From an uncultured Collinsella sp. (GTDB lineage Bacteria > Actinomycetota > Coriobacteriia > Coriobacteriales > Coriobacteriaceae): a stretch of DNA of 6,562 bases. Below are positions 4,689-6,562 of the stretch, one piece after another (positions within the stretch are counted from its first letter, which is position 1; each line of letters opens with the position of its first letter). The notes beneath the pieces were generated by a model. That model was not told the DNA's origin, ran no database searches, and saw only the letters and a program-made list of their open reading frames with translations. Both the position numbers and the translations under genes were made by a program. The stretch covers positions 1-6,562 of the forward strand of contig URTW01000115.1 in assembly GCA_900550815.1 (NCBI GenBank). Reading direction: 5' to 3'.

Positions 4689-5975
4689 CTATTGAATCCG
4701 CCCGGTATCTCTTTTCCCCACGTTTCGGACGCTCGGAGCAAGCAGCATAGCCATCGCAAGCAGTACCATGGTCGCTCCAGAGCCGACGAACCATAACGGA
4801 GCTCCAAGCAGATCCGCAAAAACGGAGGGGGCCGCGAGGCCCATGGGCATGGCCCAAGCCATGATGGTTCCGTAGAGGCCGAAAACGCGGCCTAGGTACT
4901 CAGGAGGTATCTGCTCCTGCATAAGGGCAGTCTGGGTTCCCGCGTACAACGGGGAGCATGCGCCCATAAGAAAGCTCACCGGCAGGAAAGCAGCGAACAA
5001 TGACGGGCCGAGCGATCCGGATACGATTGCGGCAATGCCGAAGCCGGCAATCGCGGCGACCATGGTGAACGACCTATTGCGGAACCCTCCCGTAACCGCC
5101 AAGATACCGGACCCAGCCAGCATGCCTGCAGAAAAAAGGATTTCCACCAAAGCGGCATCCCCCGTGCTACCGCCAAAATGCCCCAAGGTCATTATTGGGA
5201 ACAATGCCGCGAGCGGAGAGAACGCGAAAGCGAAGACGAACCCGCACCAAAGAAGGGCGAACAGCCCCCTGTACCCCCTAATCAGCTTGTAGCCGTCCGA
5301 AATCTCAGAGAAGAGCTCTCGAACCTTATTGGAAAAGGACAAGCTGCGGTCGGCTTCGTCGAGGCCCCCTGCGTCTATCTGTGCGGCGAGGACGGCTAAA
5401 GAAGCGAAAAGCGCTCCCAGCACGTCGAGGACAATCATGGCGGTAATGCCCGCCACGGGATAAATCACTGCTGCAAGCGCGGCGCCAAGAATGTATCCGC
5501 CGGACTGAATCGCCTGAGTCACCCCCGATAGGCGAACGAGATGCTCCGGTGGGGCGAGATGGGGCGTGAGAGATTGGGAGGCTGGCGTGTAGAACGAAGT
5601 ACCAACTGCACGGAGAAACAAGGCGATGAGAATTAGCCATGCAGGTAAGCTGCCGGCCAACGAGGCAATCGCCAAGGCGGCACCCACCGCGGCAATGAAG
5701 AGGTCGGCGCCGATGAGGACACGTTTCAAAGGCAGTCTGTCGACAACGGCGCCCGCAAGGATTCCGAACAAAGCAATCGGCAGAAAGCCTGCCAGCGATG
5801 CTAAGGAGAGGAGAGAAGACGACCCTGTCGTGAGGGCGAGATGCCAAATAAGACCCATCTGGAGAATCGAACTCGTCAATGTCGAAACGAGCTCCCCGCC
5901 CCATACGAAACAAAGCTTGAATTGCCATGAATGGCACAGCAGAGCAGACCTGCCCCGAGAGGTTTCAAATATCAT
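4689..5975 (-). CDS. mef: Mef-like macrolide efflux MFS transporter
   Basis: This is a 428-residue major facilitator protein with about 12 hydrophobic segments. After a short polar N-terminus the pattern VWGGELVSTLTSSILQMGL (24-42) matches TM1 of Mef(A)/Mef(E). The loop 2-3 motif is GAVVDRLPLKR (75-85), and the C-terminal half holds the conserved PPEYLGRVFGLYGTIMAWAMP stretch. Mef proteins expel 14- and 15-membered macrolides using the proton gradient. It is about 23 residues longer than Mef(A), mostly at the N-terminus. I chose the ATG at 5975, with a weak GGA a few bases upstream. An in-frame TTG at 6026 has no ribosome site and lies inside the attenuator hairpin. The gene is followed after 261 bases by the Msr(D)-like gene and is preceded by a leader peptide and attenuator, so drug-inducible expression is inferred. 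Confidence 0.9.
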   Translation of the reverse strand: MIFETSRGRSALLCHSWQFKLCFVWGGELVSTLTSSILQMGLIWHLALTTGSSSLLSLASLAGFLPIALFGILAGAVVDRLPLKRVLIGADLFIAAVGAALAIASLAGSLPAWLILIALFLRAVGTSFYTPASQSLTPHLAPPEHLVRLSGVTQAIQSGGYILGAALAAVIYPVAGITAMIVLDVLGALFASLAVLAAQIDAGGLDEADRSLSFSNKVRELFSEISDGYKLIRGYRGLFALLWCGFVFAFAFSPLAALFPIMTLGHFGGSTGDAALVEILFSAGMLAGSGILAVTGGFRNRSFTMVAAIAGFGIAAIVSGSLGPSLFAAFLPVSFLMGACSPLYAGTQTALMQEQIPPEYLGRVFGLYGTIMAWAMPMGLAAPSVFADLLGAPLWFVGSGATMVLLAMAMLLAPSVRNVGKRDTGRIQ

Positions 5976-6005
5976 GGTTATGTCCAATCGTGAAATGGCG
6001 TGCAG

Positions 6006-6047
6006 AAAAACAGCGCGACGCCACAACAGCGCCGCTTTCTAGGCGCT
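6006..6047 (-). terminator. Attenuator terminator and antiterminator upstream of mef
   Basis: On the minus strand the terminator is GCGGCGC (6029-6035), loop TGTTGTG, GCGTCGC (6015-6021), 7 pairs with one G-T, then GCTG and TTTTT (6006-6010). The competing antiterminator is AGCGCC (6042-6047) paired with GGCGCT (6028-6033), which uses up most of the terminator's 5' arm. AGCGCC is the last two sense codons of the leader peptide. A ribosome finishing the leader covers it and lets the terminator form. A ribosome stalled near codon 5 or earlier leaves it free, and transcription continues. This is the polarity expected for macrolide induction. Confidence 0.72.
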
Positions 6048-6074
6048 CATCCACGTGCGGAAAAGACCAACCAC
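6039..6074 (-). CDS. Leader peptide of the mef-msr(D) operon
   Basis: This is an 11-codon reading frame, MVGLFRTWMSA, starting with GTG and ending with TAG. It is preceded by the strongest ribosome-binding site in the window, AAAGGAGGGG (6079-6088), four bases before the GTG. It begins about 34 bases after the predicted transcription start and ends in the first arm of the attenuator. Short leaders whose translation is blocked by macrolides control erm, mef and msr(D) genes in other bacteria. The sequence differs from the leader peptides I remember for mef (MTASMRLR) and msr(D) (MYLIFM), so the stalling motif would be new or only loosely related. Function is inferred from position and structure. 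Confidence 0.7.
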   Translation of the reverse strand: MVGLFRTWMSA

Positions 6075-6114
6075 GACACCCCTCCTTTGTTAATTCGGTC
6101 TGGCAAACCATGTA

Positions 6115-6144
6115 ATATTAACGAGGCTTGAGTTTGCCTGTCAA
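6115..6144 (-). promoter_or_regulatory. Promoter of the mef-msr(D) operon
   Basis: On the minus strand a perfect -35 TTGACA (6139-6144) is followed after 18 bases by TAATAT (6115-6120, 4 of 6 to consensus). A start near 6108 is predicted, giving an untranslated leader of about 130 bases before mef that contains the leader peptide and attenuator. AGACC (6097-6101) can pair with GGTCT (6064-6068) and would place the leader's ribosome site in a loop. Confidence 0.65.
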
Positions 6145-6562
6145 GAATCGACCATCGGAAAGGGCAATCCTCTCTGGCCATTCGATTCCTTTTGTATCTT
6201 TGGGTGCAGTCGTGTCCCGCCAGGGCTATTACTCGCGGAAGAGGCGCCTGCCTAGCTGGCCGATGAGGCCCGGAAGATGGCCCTGGTCAGGCGAAACGAT
6301 CCCAAGGGAAGCGTACATCATTCGGATAGTAAGAATGTTGCCAGCAGGTTTTGCGGCAACCGCAAAGGAGCCGTATCCTGCAGCTGGAATCACGTTGCAG
6401 CATCCTGACCCGCATTCCGATTGGCGGACGGCCCGCTTCGGCATCCTGACCAGCACAGCAATCGAGCCTTGTCATTCCTTGGATATGCCGGTTGCTCGGG
6501 GCGGTCCCGACGGAGGCCCTCGCCTCCCCGGTCCGTGACGCATGATGGGCAGGCATGCTGAT
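6145..6562. other. Stretch with no supported gene, upstream of the macrolide operon
   Basis: Frames are open on both strands here (for example 6229-6456 minus, 75 residues, and 6128-6538 plus), but none has a ribosome-binding site or a family I recognise. The minus frame at 6229-6456 has a somewhat protein-like end (GLIGQLGRRLFRE) and could be the tail of a broken gene. The 11-mer GCATCCTGACC occurs twice (6400-6410 and 6441-6451), 41 bases apart. A small GGAGGC/GCCTCC hairpin with a CCTC loop lies at 6512-6527, without a T-tract. Confidence 0.4.

Noticed and set aside
4415..4819. Frame bridging the end of mef and the start of msr(D)
   Set aside because: It overlaps both genes in another frame and has no ribosome site; the gap is better explained by RNA structure.
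5976..6026. Upstream TTG start that would lengthen the Mef-like protein by 17 residues
   Set aside because: It has no ribosome site, lies in the attenuator terminator hairpin, and the added residues are not part of the Mef family.
6128..6538. Plus-strand 136-codon open frame divergent from mef
   Set aside because: It starts from a TTG without a ribosome site, inside the mef promoter, and has no recognisable domain.

Overview
The window is about 6.5 kb of moderately GC-rich bacterial DNA. Its ribosome-binding sites are AGGAGG-type and its promoters are recognisable -35/-10 hexamers, which points to a Gram-positive host. GC content, gene types and the style of the intergenic DNA suggest a gut Coriobacteriia-like actinobacterium (Eggerthella/Slackia/Collinsella type), but this host call is an inference. 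Every supported gene is on the minus strand. The layout looks like an accessory region: a phage-defence or toxin-like gene, a drug-responsive operon and a riboswitch-controlled gene, separated by long non-coding stretches.

Layout from left to right. 1-395: no convincing gene, but a LexA-type palindrome, a second palindrome and a strong hairpin. 396-815 (-): a YjdF-family (DUF2992) protein. Its leader (816-940) can fold as a yjdF-type riboswitch, with an exact 7-bp anti-Shine-Dalgarno pairing that shares three bases with the helix closing the putative aptamer. 1053-1349 (-): a compact cluster of RNA signals. Two homologous small-RNA units lie 131 bp apart, each with its own promoter, a small hairpin and a terminator hairpin; a third terminator follows. 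1320-2282 (-): an Abi_2 (AbiD/AbiF) protein with the HEPN RNase motif RNCAAH. The promoter of the nearer small RNA lies in the last codons of this gene. 2345-2957: non-coding, with a compound inverted repeat and a strong terminator. 2958-4427 (-): an Msr(D)-like ABC-F ribosome-protection protein. 4689-5975 (-): a Mef-like macrolide efflux transporter. 6006-6144 (-): promoter, 11-codon leader peptide and attenuator for the mef-msr(D) operon. A second hairpin/terminator pair lies between mef and msr(D). 6145-6562: no supported gene.

How the parts work together. Mef and Msr(D) form the known two-gene macrolide efflux/target-protection operon. Its upstream leader has the geometry for ribosome-stalling attenuation: the last codons of the leader peptide are one arm of an antiterminator. 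The YjdF gene appears to be controlled at translation by a ligand-sensing leader. The most interesting part is the Abi_2/HEPN gene with two tandem, independently transcribed small RNAs at its 3' end. This is the arrangement expected of an RNA-regulated HEPN RNase (toxin-antitoxin-like or abortive-infection) system, the family proposed to be ancestral to Cas13.
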